A stretch of 64,000 nucleotides of DNA from Cyathus striatus (taxonomy: Eukaryota > Basidiomycota > Agaricomycetes > Agaricales > Nidulariaceae). Positions 1 to 13,059 of the stretch are shown piece by piece (position 1 is the stretch's first letter; every line of letters starts with the position of its first letter). Position numbers and translations under genes: made by a program. The notes under the pieces were generated by a model that was given only the letters and a program-made list of their open reading frames with translations, had not been told where the DNA came from and searched no databases. The stretch lies in NCBI GenBank assembly GCA_025738555.1, contig JAOVFP010000005.1, positions 6,200,001 to 6,264,000 on the forward strand. Reading direction: 5' to 3'.

Positions 1-3000
1 GTGGGACTTTTCTCAGTGGGTGTTGATACAGTATCGGAATCCGCATGTAAGACGGTGTTAGCTACGGTCTGACAGAGCGGATGAGAGCATTTGATAAAGG
101 TAATGTTTCCAATGTCTCTACCAGCGTTTAAGAAGTTCGCATCATTGATTGCGTTTTTCTTGCCTTTATCGAACGCCGAGGTGCTGGCTACTGAAGCCTC
201 CGAGCGACTTCCTTTTACCATATAAATGCCAGTTAAATGTCGTAGTAGTTACGGCCTTGTGGTGATGACGATAGACAAAACGTCGACGGGGTGGTCGTTG
301 TCGCGATCAGTCAGCCAACAGCCAACTTATGTATCATATTAGGCGCCTCTGCCTGTATAGACATGAAAAAGGTAATATGAACTATGGAGGGCCTATAAAA
401 ATACCTGTAAATATCTGCGGACCACGGTCGTCGGTCGTCGGTCATCGGCAAGCCGTCGGTGACACTCGGTGTCGATTGAAGATACTTATTCTTGCTGGAT
501 TCATCACACTTTCTCCTAATTAAATCCTTCAGTACTTCGGCGCTTTATCCAAGCTTTATCGTTACAATGAAAATATTTGGGATGTTATTGGAGTTGGCCG
601 AGTGGACGTGCGATGCGTACAATGATGATAGTATTCCATTCCGTTTATGTACAATCTGTTCCTACTATGCTGACTAATACCACACGTGTCTTCCCTCTCC
701 ACCGTGTAAATCGAATGGCATTCTCGCTCATTGACAAGCTCTACTCCCTTGGGCCTTGGGTCAGTGATTTCAATTTTCGATCTGGTACGTCTCTCGTTCA
801 TCTGACCGCTGGGATACAAGTAGCTTACTCGTATTACAGTTTTATCATCTATCACAACTTTTCAAGATATCTAAATGCCCCAAGCTGTTACACCTATGAT
901 CACACGCGTTGGAGGCATCCATCACGCTGGAGCTTCCGTGCATAGTCGTTTACTGCAGACACGTGTAAAAGCGTGACAACTGAGTACTGGATCCTCAGCG
1001 TCCCAAAATGCGCATTTGTCGAGTCTTATCAGGGAGAGAGCGCAAAGGAAGGTATCTACTTCCGCTGCCCGCATATAATGGGTTATTGATCAATTAGCCG
1101 CTACAAATGACTATGTGCATCGAAGGCAGTTGCAAACTATTATGATGTTAGCACCTTTCTTCTATCATCGTAATGCCTTTACGTCTAACCAGACAACTCG
1201 CATATAGTCATAGATGATCCTACACATATTTCTCATCAAGGCTTACATTCTCGTTATGCTACACACGACACGGAATAATTTTCGGACCCCAAGCCACCAT
1301 GGCAACTTTTGATCATGGGAAGTGACACTGCAGGCTTTGAACAGGGTTGAAATTTGCTAGTGTCCACTGCTTGAGTTTTGACCCAAATCCTTTCTCGATC
1401 TTGGCAAAACTTTTACATCGTTGTCGTTATGTGGGAGCCACATGCTTCACACTATAGAGGATGTAGAATCGAGATGGCGAAGAGTGCTTGTGGCATCAGG
1501 CCATGAACATACTTATCAGACTGCTACATCAACTTTCGAACCTGAACGAATACGTCAATTACGCCTTAAAACCCGAATCTGACTGTGGTCGCTGGTCGGT
1601 CGCTGGTGCCCGCACAGTTGTCCATTTGATGACCGACTCCGTTGGAGACGGTCTTTTGCGGTCTTACACGGCTGTCCCAACGAATGCCTTCATTTCGTGT
1701 GTCATATTCTGCATCAATGATACCCTTTTCCCTGAACTGATCCGTGGACACTGCTTTCTCCCTCTTTCTCCGTATCTCACTAAGGTCGTCGTTGCGCCGA
1801 TAGTTATGTTTTCTTCGGGTGTTGTTGGAGATTGGTATGTTTTGCTTAGCATATGTTTCGGAATGGACAACTGATACAGCTCGATATGCTTCAGAGTATG
1901 TGCCATGGTGCAAATGCCCCCTCATGCTGCTACAAGCCAAGACTTGAGGTTCAGGTCTACTTACAATTGGGAATCGGACAGTGTCCGAAGTGTTACATCA
2001 ACGGAGCCCGCTCCCACCGCTCGACTTTCCATGGTCTGTTTCTGCGCAGTCACAGTTATTAGTCGAGGACATCAATAATACACTCTTATACTCTCCCGCA
2101 AGTTAGCCGTTCTGCGTTGGTTATGATTATGACGTACCATCGGGGATATGCATATGATGCTGAATCGAGTCGCTCCTTGCTTGTTGTGGTAGTTACCCTC
2201 TGCAGTACATCCAACGGTGTCATTAAGCAATATTTGCTTACTGCGCGAGCTACCTTCTCATACTGCCATATTCCTCTCATCTCAAGAGCCTGTGATTCTT
2301 TTCTGCTTTCCTCTACCAGTGATAGATTACCATGGTTATCACGGTAGGAATGCGAAAGCTGAAGCGCTGAACGCTGGAGGCTGGATATACTACCTTCAAC
2401 GGAATCTCTTGTCGTTATCTAAATCATTTCGCGTGGACAAGTCGGATTTGAGCAGTTGGCTCATTAGAATTCGTCATCGAGCTCTTACTAGTGTACTTTT
2501 CTTACTATGGGTAGTCGTTACTTCTTCATCACGATCGACATTTCCCCAGGCTTCTATGGATCGTACACGACTTGGAAATAGATGCACTGGATGCAGCCAA
2601 AGATACAGCCTACATCAGCTTGATTTCTGATTTTCAAACGTTGTATTTACATCGATATTACAGGTGTGCCAAACTGGCTAGGACTCAAGGCCATTTGCAT
2701 ACCCATAGTAGAAGGAAGAGTCACTATTCGATAGTGCCATCCATCATACTAGTACCTCCTACTACAGAAACTCCTTTTCCTACTACTACAATCCATTCAA
2801 ACTCAAGGACCGGAGGTCCCCATCATCACCGGTGATTAATGAAAGCATTGCAGTGTAGATGTCCGACGGTATACGAAGGCTTAATATGCATTCGTCGACG
2901 GAATCTGTCGCTAATCGACTTAACATTGCAAGTTTAATACCATTCTGGGCTATTTGCTGCTTACAGGTTGATTCGCGAACTACCGCGCTGCCGGAACCAT

Positions 3001-5048
3001 ATGTTCGATCAAGTCATTGCAGCTAGCTACGAAGACACGATAACTGATTTCGATTACTAGTACTACGGAAACCATGAACGAGTTTATCTCACCTCAAAGC
3101 CCGAATCTGTCTGTGGGCCAGCCTTATCTTCTTAAGGACATTTTCACGGTTGTCGGTCCTATTTATGCTCTTCGCACTCCTCAGATGCGATCATCAGTGC
3201 ACCTCCATCTCACAACGTCTACGACTTTTCATCTGTATCATATGGCTGATCGGACCATTAATACATATTAGGTGATCTTTGGCCATAAACGAACAGACTA
3301 TTCCGGGCTTGGGTGCTATACTTCCTTGACCACATCAGTGTTTGCCTGTCTATTAAGGCCTTCCTTCCGCCGGTTGTTAATAGTGCGCCCATCGATGTTG
3401 CTGCTGCTGTGAAGTTCCTCAGCAACGAACGTCGAGGTTTCCTGATGCTGATGCGACGCTATCACGCATAATGCTGCTGCTCACGAACTGTGAGCTGTTT
3501 TCCACGCGGCTTGAATTTCCCTTTTCCCCCGGCGAACAAGTATTTGTAGCTAGCAAATGATGATGGATCTTTACCTTCAGCGCCAATGCTGGTTTTGCTC
3601 TTGCAATACGGGGATGTTGTCCTGAAAATTTCTTGTGACGGAAGACTTCGGGGGGACTCGTTGCATTAGGCTGTTGCCTACAGTCGAGACGACGGCATCT
3701 TCGAATTTTGGGTATTGTTGTGCACCTCATCGCTCTTCCGCTTCCGCTGACATGTATTCGGGGGTCTGGTTACGAACCATGATACATGATACGCATGATT
3801 TGCATCTGCTATGGATTTCGATCTCCGTTCCAACATTCTACTGTAACTTCGTCGGTGATTTCAAATCCCATCCGCCTGAGCGCTCTTGGTCTCGGGCACT
3901 GAATAGTGGGTGATTGTGTGCCACTTCTTGCGCCCAGAGATGTCTTGGCGTACCGTCTGTGTAATTATTCAACGGAGACCTACATATCGAAAAGAAGATC
4001 CTCTTCTATCGTTGCTATCAGGATAGCTTTGGGATACAAATGTTCAACTGATAGGCCTTACCAAAGTGTTTCATGACTTTGCGTCGCGCGATCCCGCCCC
4101 ATTGTCATTTCAGGACACTGGACAGCCTCTTGTTCATCAGTTCTGCTGCACCGCTGCTGACAGGATCATGACCTTGCTGTTTCTGTTAAAGCATGTTAGA
4201 GCGGTGATGGTCGGCTTGGATTCGCCGATGGATTTTCACATCAAGGAATTGCGTGCTTATTACTGGCGGTATTATACGGCCTTCTTACTTTCTTTGGACT
4301 GCGGGGGGAGCAGGAGGATTTGGATGGGCGTCTTTTGGTTATCATCTCTTGGAGCAACAGTGCATTGCGGCACCGCTAGTAGCACGAATGGAAGATGCGA
4401 TCGGCATACCGTCTCTTTTAGTTATACTTTGCACTACACTTAATATTACAATTCTCTACCCCTCGAAAACTGTCACTCACATTTCTCATATTGAACCAAC
4501 GCTTAGCACTGTTTTCCAAAGCCGTCTTTTGCAAACAAATGTGCTTAGCGACGGAAAGGGTCTAATTATAATGCTATGAATCACATTATGAAAATTGATG
4601 AAACCATCCGATTGGGATCAAGGACAAACTGTCGAGCTTTATGTCCTGTGTGCGCGGGATGCCAAGTAAATGATATTACCAGACGTTTGGCTGTGTTGAT
4701 CATCCTTACATCTGAGCAGCTGAAGCAATACTTTGTTTTTCCATGTTTAGTTCCAAGATGATAGCGAAGTTATAAATTAGGATTTCCAATGGATGTCGTT
4801 TCCTCAGAAGTGCCTGGTGCCTCCTCCCTCAGTGAGTAGATGGTTTTCCTGGTTGACGTCGAAGTTGCTGACCGTGTTGTTAGACTTTACATAGGCCGGT
4901 CCTATATCATTTACTTTTGCTTTCAGACGACTTTCTTCGTATGTGCTCGCAACTTGTAATGGACAATGAAGCTAATTACAGTTGAACCTGCAGATTTTAC
5001 GAACTTTTTTAATTCATTCTTTAACACCCTCTCTTTATCACATTCAAC
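1..5048. other. No recognisable gene (5 kb)
   Basis: Only short open frames occur on both strands, none longer than about 140 codons. None has a credible start, splice pattern or family motif. Two spots near 1566 and 3097 share a weak similar string (cccgaatctg followed by tgtgg), which may be a remnant of an old local repeat. The stretch is either intergenic or badly decayed, possibly old transposon sequence. I found no terminal repeats, tRNA or rRNA in it. Confidence 0.4.
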
Positions 5049-7810
5049 ATGCGTGTAACATCGGGTTTCGTGGTTCTGTCCCTACTTAGTGGTTCTGGTG
5101 TTTTGTCTCTCCCAATTGTGAGCACTATATTTTTGGCCTGATTGATAACAATTTTGACATCACGGCAGGGCTCTACAGAAAGCTCATCCCTTCAAGCACG
5201 CGAAGCCGAGCTCGAGACTCGTGAATTTGATAATGTCGAACTCGATGCTCGCGATGATTTCGAGGAACTTGAGTCTCGCGGCGTTTTGGGAGCTATTGCG
5301 AAGGGAGTTGCCAAGGCTGCGCCAAAAGCTGTTGCCGCGGCCACTAAAGCTGCTCCAAAGGCTGCTGCTGAAGTTGCGAAGGCTGCCCCGAAAGCGGCTG
5401 CCCAAGCTGCAAAGGCTGCCCCTAAAGCAGTTGCCCAAGCCGCGAAGGCTGCTCCTAAGGCCGTTGCTCAAGCTGCAAAGGCTGCCCCCAAAGCTGCGTC
5501 TCAAGCCGCTAAGTCCGCCCCCAAAGCTGCTTCTCAGGCTGCGAAATCTGCTCCTAAATCTGTTAGTCAATCTTCGAAATCATCCCCGAAGTCTAGTACT
5601 TCAAACCAGTCTTCCACCAAGAAAAGGCCTGCTCCTCTTAGCGTGCCCAATAAGACGTTTTTGCCTAAAGGTACACCCAAGACGCTTTCGACTAAAGGCA
5701 CACCTAAGACGCTTTCGACTAAAGGTACGCCTAAGACTCCAACCACAGGCGGGCGTACACCGAAGACTCCAACTGCTGGAGGCCGCACGCCCAAGACTCC
5801 CACTACAGGCGGGCGTACACCGAAGACTCCAGCTACTGGAGGCCGCACGCCCAAGAATTCCACTACAGGCGGGCGTACACCGAAGACTCCAGCTACTGGA
5901 GGCCGCACGCCCAAGACTCCCACTACAGGCGGGCGTACACCGAAGACTCCGACTGCTGGAGGCCGCACGCCCAAGACTTCCACTACAGGCGGGCGTACAC
6001 CGAAGACTCCGACTGCTGGAGGCCGCACGCCCAAGACTTCCACTACAGGCGGGCGTACACCGAAGACTCCGACTGCTGGAGGCCGCACGCCCAAGACTCC
6101 CACTACAGGCGGGCGTACATCGAAGACTCCAACTGCTGGAGGACGCACACCCAAGACTCCCACTACAGGCGGGCGTACACCGAAAACTCCAGCTACCGGA
6201 GGACGTACACCTAAGACTCCAACTACTGGAGGCCGCACACCCAAGACTCCTACTACAGGCGGGCGTACACCGAAAACTCCAACTACCGGAGGACGTACGC
6301 CTAAGACTCCCACCACTGGAGGACGTACACCCAAGACTCCAACGACCGGCGGAGGACGTACGTCTACCACTGGCGGCCGCACTCCCAAGACTACAGGAGG
6401 AGGACGTACATCCACCACTGGCAGTCGTACTCCCAAGACTCCAACGACCGGCGGAGGACGCACGACCACTAATGGAGGCCGCACTCCCAAGACTCCAACA
6501 ACCGGAGGAGGACGCACTCCCAAGAATCCAACGACCGGCGGAGGACGTACTACCACTGGGGGCCGCACACCAAAGACTCCAGCGACTAGCGGAGGACGCA
6601 CACCCAAGAATCCGACAACCGAAGGAGGACGCACCTCTGGAAGCCGCACACCCAAGAATCCAACCACTGGAGGAGGACGTACTACCACTGGAGGCCGCAC
6701 GCCAAAGACTCCAGCGAGCAGTGGAGGACGTACACCCAAGAATCCAACAACCGAAGGAGGACGCACCACTGGAGGCCGCACACCCAAGAATCCAGCCACT
6801 GGAGGAGGACGCACTACCACTGGTGGCCGCACACCAAAGACTCCAGCGAGCAGTGGAGGACGTACACCCAAGAATCCAACAACTGAAGGAGGACGCACCA
6901 CTGGAGGTCGTACACCAAAAACTCCAGCGAGCAGTGGAGGACGTACACCCAAGAATCCAACAGCTGAAGGAGGACGCACCACTGGAGGTCGCACACCCAA
7001 GAATCCAGCCACTGGAGGACGTACTACCACTGGAGGCCGCACACCAAAGACTCCAGCGACCAGCGGAGGACGTACACCCAAGAATCCAACAACTGGAGGA
7101 CGCACCACTGGAGGTCGTACACCAAAAACTCCAGCGACCAGCGGAGGACGTACACCCAAGAACCCAACAACTGAAGGAGGACGCACCACTGGTGGCCGCA
7201 CACCTAAAACTCCGAACACAGGCGGGCGTACACCCAAGAATCCTACCTCGGGAGGACGTAATCCTGATTCTTCGACGCCGAAGACCAACAAGCCGAAGAC
7301 TCAGAGGCCGGACAATTCCAACAACGTGAGTCAGAGCTGAACTTAGCATTATTCGTTTTCGGTTTTCTCATTGACTTCATCCTGCAGAACAACCAGAACC
7401 AGAACAGCCAGAACAACAACAACCAGAACAGCAACCAGAACAACAACCAGAACAACAACCAGAACAGCAACAACCAGAATAACCAAAACAATTGGAATAA
7501 TAATCAGAACAGTTGGAATAACCAGAATAACAACAATGGTCCCTACCGTGGTATGAACTCTGGATGGAATGGTGCTGGATACGGTGCTGGATACGGTGCT
7601 GGCGTTGGTGCAGGCGTCGGGGCCAACTATGGTGGGTACGCTCCGGCTCCGCCCCCTGCCTACCGACCTGCTCCCGTCCGAATGGAACCTGTAATGGAGC
7701 AACCTGTTTATGAGCCATACCCGATGGCGTACGAGGTTAGTTCACCCGTGAATAGTTGGCACGTATGAAACTCATCTTTGCCTTTACAGCCCGTTATTCC
7801 CGAGTGGTAA
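5049..7810 (+). CDS. Secreted tandem-repeat protein (TPK-rich, Asn/Gln-rich tail)
   Basis: Spliced model: 5049-5117, 5169-7325, 7388-7735, 7790-7810, all phase 0, giving 864 residues. Exon 1 encodes a signal peptide (MRVTSGFVVLSLLSGSGVLS), which the second-exon frame alone would miss. Then follow an acidic stretch (24-60), a Lys/Ala/Pro region of repeated AAPKA(A/V)AQAAK units (about 64-165), and roughly fifty GGRTPKTPT(T/A)-type decapeptides (about 190-725). An Asn/Gln-rich tract (743-797) and a Gly/Tyr/Pro-rich end close the protein. If the last 54-nt intron is retained, the protein stops at 7768 instead. No enzymatic domain is visible. The architecture suggests an extracellular disordered, wall-associated or adhesive protein; this is inference. 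The intron ends are canonical (GTGAGC..CAG, GTGAGT..CAG, GTTAGT..CAG). Confidence is high for the gene and low for the function. Confidence 0.85.
5730..7260 (+). repeat. Coding minisatellite, 60-bp higher-order period
   Basis: Between about 5730 and 6340 the DNA repeats with a 60-bp period, made of two unlike 30-bp decapeptide codings (ACAGGCGGGCGTACACC-type then GGAGGCCGCACGCCC-type). Downstream to about 7260 the period shifts to mixed units of about 27-75 bp with extra Gly codons (GGGR) and EGGRT variants. The repeat keeps all forward frames and two reverse frames open, so long overlapping ORFs of 574-702 codons here are by-products. Confidence 0.9.
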
Positions 7811-8517
7811 ATCCCCGACACCACGCTTTCTTATGTTAGGTAGATACATCCCTGTAGGGGTTTAGTATTCCTTCGTGAATGAAAGTCGTTTGCAAAGTAT
7901 CTTCAGTGAATTTGAGTGGTTACGAGATCGAGAGTGATATCCAGATAACGACTTCAGAAGATATTGTTACAAACAGTGTATTGATGAAAAGTAAATACGA
8001 CAAAAGAGTAGGATAATGTAAGATAACAGGCCTGATATCGATTCCATTAGGGATGTATGAACTGCCGGCTCTGCACTCTCCAGATAACAAAACATGAAGA
8101 GAGACGCGACGTAAGTCAAGCGCTAAGACATCCAAATTCCTTTCAGCACTGCTTTGGCACAAATCAGCCTTTAGAAAGTAAGTGGCTAAGATCTGCAATT
8201 TGACGTGAGTGCGGTGAAGAAAAAGTGAGCTGGCAATATTGTCGCGCCTATAAAGGTACGGTCACGTGAGTTGGTCCGTGAGACAGAGATTAAACTTTTC
8301 AAACTCTATTTGTGACAAGACGAAAATATATAATATTCAATAGAGCTGAGAAGACAGAAAAATACGACACAAGGAGAACATTAGAATGGTATATTGGTAT
8401 ATATCGTAGGCCTTTTGCCAAATTTTAGGAAGTTGTGGGTGAATGGATAATAAGTAAACTTTGATATGACTTAGGTTTTATTTTCTACTCCGCGGCGAGC
8501 AACCGTAATATACACTA

Positions 8518-9130
8518 TTAAGCAGAAGCTCCATTTTGGGAAGTAGCAGCTGCAGGCATCGAAAGTGGTGCTGCACCCGCCAACACAGCTTCACGGTCTT
8601 GTGTAGGACGTCTGCGGAGAGCCTTCGACAAGTTCCGCTGATAGTACACATAAGTCAGAACTTTGAGGAGAATATATAATCAAAAAGACGTACCCAGAGA
8701 GAGACAACTACAGCACCGGCCTTCTTAATTTTATCGCGGCCAACGCGCTGTTGGCTATCTAAATTCGACGCGTCGGCATCGTGAACTGAATGCGAGCTCT
8801 CGTTATTCAGCTCCGTCGGCTAGAAGAGGGCGATCAGGTACCATAAGACCACTAGCCGGAAAGCGCGTACCATAAAGAAGCCTGAATTGTATCTGGACCC
8901 ACAGGTGAAGTGTACATCGAGGGTTTCCTATATCATAAAGGATGTAAAGTGATTAATATGTAGTAGATAAAGCTTTTACAGACCATACGATCGGGGGAAA
9001 AAGATTGAGGGACTATCGGCTCAGGAGGGACTTTGGGGCAAGTTCGGTAATGTTCCGTAAGGACGGGAAAATGCCCACTCTCGACCATTGCACGAGTAGG
9101 TGTTGGATAGGGGTGGTAGCCCTGGACCAT
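8518..9130 (-). CDS. Small four-exon hypothetical protein, copy A
   Basis: Exons on the minus strand: 9130-8984, 8927-8871, 8819-8694, 8637-8518, all phase 0, giving 149 residues. The protein begins MVQGYHPYPTPTRA and contains a proline-rich PKVPPEPIVPQ segment and an acidic SS.H..DADASNL segment. Its C-terminus is Ala/Ser-rich. No known domain was recognised and no signal peptide or sure membrane helix is present. The model rests on comparison: copies at 13357-13959 and 36316-36841 keep the same start, the same four exons and the same splice sites. Introns are 51-56 nt. The first donor is the weak GTCTGT in all three. Intron 2 is a multiple of three and reads through as a hydrophobic stretch ending in a stop, so an intron-retained isoform with a hydrophobic end is conceivable. 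Confidence 0.6.
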
Positions 9131-9971
9131 AGTCTACCTTTATAATAATCCAACGAAAAAAAGAGAAGGTGTAAAGGTAGGTGACGAAAGAACAAGAGAA
9201 AGAGAACGAATGGGAAACGTGGGGTTTTTAAACTTATATGAAATAGAGTTGGGGTACAAACGAAGGACACAAACACCAGCGCGCGAAGTCTGGAAAATTG
9301 GAGGTTGCCGTTCACAGTAGCCATTTTTGGGAAGACTGGTAACCTCTTTCTTTGCGTATTTGCTTCAGTCATTTCAACGAATGGATTTGCTTCCGCCTAC
9401 CCCGCATCTACTAGTACTTGACGAGAGATAGTGCCTTGATTTTTAAGTCGATAGGATTTAACGCTGATGGCCTGCACAGCTCGAACCATTCTCCCACCAT
9501 TCTCTATCCTTCACCTTAACAGCCTGACCGATATGTTCTTGGGTCCCCAACACCATATCTAGCACCCACAGAGACATTCTACCGTGTCGATGCGAGGACG
9601 AGGAAAATGACTCCGGTACGTTGACGTCGCCTATGAGTCGCCTCTGCCACGCAGTGACCTTCCCATCTTTAAATGGCCCCACCGAGCATCTGGCGCTTGC
9701 AATATCGTTCAACGAGCCGCCATTACACATCCTTGCGAGCCACGGACCTCGAACTACCCCGTACACTTCATGTAGAACAAAACACTCTGTCGCGCAACGA
9801 CCTTCCAATCCTTATACAGATCCTAGGAGCTCGAAACGACGTCCGACGTCAACCTATCTTTGAATAGGGTTGGGGAGCGTCGTCCATACGGCCTGTGGAC
9901 CTCAAAGACACGCTCTTACGACTGGCAGGCTTACTGCGATACATATCTTCCCTCACGAAACCGTTGAATCA

Positions 9972-11040
9972 TCACAGCTCCCCAACGGTCGGTTTCTTCA
10001 GACCACAAGAATGGGAGAAGGAAGAAAAGTAGCATAGCCATGCACACCACGAATAACCTTGATTCAAATAACCCATCGCGCGCGCCGAACGAGTCATGCA
10101 AAGGCCGCACAGCGCGAGGTGGCGGGTCAGCGTGACTGTGTCACGGTCACACTAGGAGGATAAGAGGGATGGGAACGGTTTCCCTCATTCTCCACCATCA
10201 TTGGTTTGAACTTGAATGACACGAGAGATCAATGTGTTCACCCCTGCCACCGGTTTAAAAGTGTGAGGACCACTGCGCCAAAAGAACGGCAATGATTTTA
10301 TCTTGAAGACCTGCGTAACGACTTCTTCTCCAACTGAATATGACTCGTCTGCTGAACGCCCACCCCAGGAATGTGCATTAACTCGAGCGGAAGTAAATGA
10401 ACAACCACCAGCATGACCGTTTGCCATGTGGACCGTGTAGACATGCTTTATGGGCAAGCCTAGTGCTGGATATCGTCCTCCACGAAAACCTTCCGTTCAT
10501 CTCATGTGGCTGTTTCCTTCAACTCACCACACTGGGAGACGAGTAGCATAGCCATGCACACCAGTAATACCCTTAACCCTATCGATCCACCGTGTGCGCT
10601 CAACGAGTCACAAAGGCCACACAATGTGGGGCGGCGGGTCCGCGTCACATGTCACATGTGTCACAGTCACTGCAGGGAGGATGATACGGAGGGAAGGAAG
10701 AAATAATTTCCTCTCTTCTTCCACTATTATTCTTTTTGTACTATGATTGACACGAGAAATCGATGTGTTCATGCCTTCCATCGGCTACAACGTGTGAGGA
10801 CTGCTTCAAAAGGAACTGAAATGATTTCTTGAAGACTTCCGCAACCGCTTCACCCACTTCAAGCAGAAGATGGCTCAGCCATTCAACATCCCGCCCATAA
10901 ATGCGCAATAACTGGAAGCATAGTGAACAATCAACCATGCGCGTTACTGAAGATAGAATATCACACCTTTTATGAGGGGAAACGCTTTGTACAATCCGCC
11001 GCCTCACTGCCAATTGCAAGATGAGGTCTAGCAGCAAACT
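9972..11040. repeat. Internal direct duplication of about 0.5 kb inside block A
   Basis: About 9972-10470 and 10490-11040 are similar direct repeats. Both contain an agccatgcacacca string, a GC-rich ggcgggtc string, GTCAC-rich motifs, a gga-gga spacer, and a stretch ending in AAG(T)GTGAGGAC. Copy C (about 34620-35430) keeps both units and copy B (about 14700-15070) keeps one. The minus-strand reading of 10741-11037 resembles that of 34590-34780 on the other strand, but no whole gene could be assembled. Confidence 0.5.
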
Positions 11041-12895
11041 TGAGCTTCCATGTTATAGCCATGAGATTACATCTAAGGCGATAACGTAAATTGGATCATC
11101 TGGCTCTGTGAAGTATCACATCAACCTCATGATGCAGAAAACAGCATATGGAGTGATACTGACCAGAGAAGCAACCAATAACATCTATACACTCTTGCCT
11201 GTAATTCAGTCGTGGGCGTAAGGAATGGCAGCAAGGATCCTTGTACTCTCCACCTAATGCCAAATTTACTATGCTTCATGGGAAAGTGATCCACAGGCTC
11301 TCAGCGACATGGGCTAAAGTTCCGACCAAAAGAATTGAGGTCTTTATGAGTGTGGCGCTGCAGGAGGCTCATATCCATTATCTTCTGTAAAGCTATCCGC
11401 TACAGATATCTTAACATGGGTGGTTGTCGGAAACAAAGACGAGCCGAGAATGAGTGGTAAGAACGTGGACTCGGAAGTTGTTCGGAAGAGTAGCAGAATC
11501 AAGAGAAAAATAGGGAGAATAGACCTGGAATCTCTTCCAGTTCCGTATAATTGAGAGGTCAGAGGTTTCTCCAGCCGCAATCAGCGAATGTAGTCAACTC
11601 GTACTCTTCAATTTTGCAATCCTTGCAGTCTGCTCGCACTTCCAAGTCTGACTAAGGACAGTTGAATGTTGAAACTTGAAGGCTGAAGGTCCAGGATTTG
11701 ACTGCGCGCCCAAGCCATTGTTAGTCATTCCGCGCGGCAACAAACAAAGAAATTGTTTCAATTATCAAAGTCAAATTGTCAATATCTTATCCATATCCTA
11801 GCTATTATTCTCTGGAGCTATGTTGTAAAGAAATTCTCTATGTTTTAAATTTACTACCTGCTTTTCCGTTTTTTTTTTTTCTGCCCTGGTGGTCGAGAGG
11901 AAGCACAAGAAATTGAGAGGAAGCCAAGGAAACGAAAATGCCAGCGACTACTTACCGCCCTCCGGGCTCCCCCAACTAACTCGGATGCGTACGGTTATAT
12001 TTTCAAGGGAGTCTCAGACACACATAAATTGAAGGAGGATAGTTTTTGCTGGGATGTTTGTAGGGTAATAAGAGACTAGGATACGATCGATTGGATGCTT
12101 GGTTCGTTCGCTCTACATTTTTTTCGTACTCATTCAAGTGTTCAACGCCTTCCGGCTCTCCAGATATTTACCATTCTTCCAGCGACTTTCTAGTTTTTGA
12201 AGTACGGGGCGTATCTCTGAATAATATTTATTTCCATCAGAGTCATACCGAGTTTTTGTGCGAATTTCTAATGCTACAAGCTGGTCACAGGGCCCACGGC
12301 AGGAGACAGGCAGGAGACAGGCAGAAATCAAGGCCTTTACTTTCACTCTACCGAACGCTCTGTTCCGTTGTTACTTTCGAACAGGCCCACTTAGCTAAAT
12401 CCAAGATTCTGATGGTCCTCGTCATTCTGATTCACTTACACGATGCGACAGTTCATCCTAAATTCAGTTATCCATGTGCCCAAGATTGGGCCCTTATGCT
12501 TACAACGACCATCTTGAACGCCGCTTTTGTCCGAGCTATCTTATCACTTGCGTTGCATGCTTCCCCGGGCTCTCACACATACGCTCCTATCTTTACCAAA
12601 TTACCCTCAGCTCCCTACGGAACGATTTCTCAGAACCAGCTAGAAATATAGCTGATCCTAGCTATTTGGTCCACCTATGGAAGCCCTCATTGTATGAGTC
12701 CTGCCACCATGAAATACTTGTATATAAACGTTCCAATCCTGTCAGTGTCATAGTACACACAGGACACGAATCTACGATTGTGACATTGATTCCGTCAACG
12801 GTCACGGATATAACGCTTCAAATCTGCGAGAGCTAAAAGTAGGCCCGTGACGTTCTGTGACCTGCGGGCGTCAGAAATACATAGTGTTTTTTTTT

Positions 12896-13022
12896 GTATT
12901 TTCCAACCAGGCATCGTAAAGTATAAGGAGTGGCTACGATTCTAAGCCAAAAGTATCGATGCTCCTGGAACTTTTACTATCTTATGAGTCTGACACGCCC
13001 CCCAACCGTACGTGATAATTCA
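12896..13022. repeat. Spacer repeat, inverted partner at 30975-31110
   Basis: The sequence between block copies A and B (…aagccaaaagtatcgatgct…, …cttatgagtctgacac…) is found reverse-complemented at about 30975-31110. It probably marks the edge of the duplicated segment. Confidence 0.7.
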
Positions 13023-13059
13023 TGTCATAATAACCACGTGATACCAACATGGTCCGTGC

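Larger units (their letters stand above)
8030..12890. repeat. Duplicated block, copy A
   Basis: This block recurs in inverted orientation at about 32660-37290 and, shorter and more diverged, as a direct copy at about 13060-16800. Anchor matches: 8035-8115 with the reverse complement of about 37190-37290; 12840-12885 with the reverse complement of about 32665-32710. Copy C lacks about 110 bp relative to A near 8115-8225. The block holds the four-exon gene at 8518-9130. The rest (9131-12890) has only broken open frames. The longest, 12091-12651 (+, 186 codons), is not kept intact in the other copies, so I do not call it a gene. There are no obvious terminal repeats or transposase. Confidence 0.7.

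Noticed and set aside
5221..7349. Long overlapping ORFs in other frames of the repeat gene (702, 574 and 582 codons)
   Set aside because: They arise because a short in-phase repeat without stops keeps several frames open. Only the frame joined to the signal peptide exon and the Asn/Gln exon has start and splice support.
9013..9372. 119-codon minus-strand frame starting MTEANTQRK as the N-terminus of the small four-exon gene
   Set aside because: It is in another frame from the MVQG start. The corresponding frame in copy B diverges after about 50 residues with a different tail, while the MVQG frame is kept in all copies.
12091..12651. 186-codon plus-strand ORF as a gene
   Set aside because: Homologous DNA in copies B and C has stops and frameshifts in this frame, and no domain or splice site supports it.
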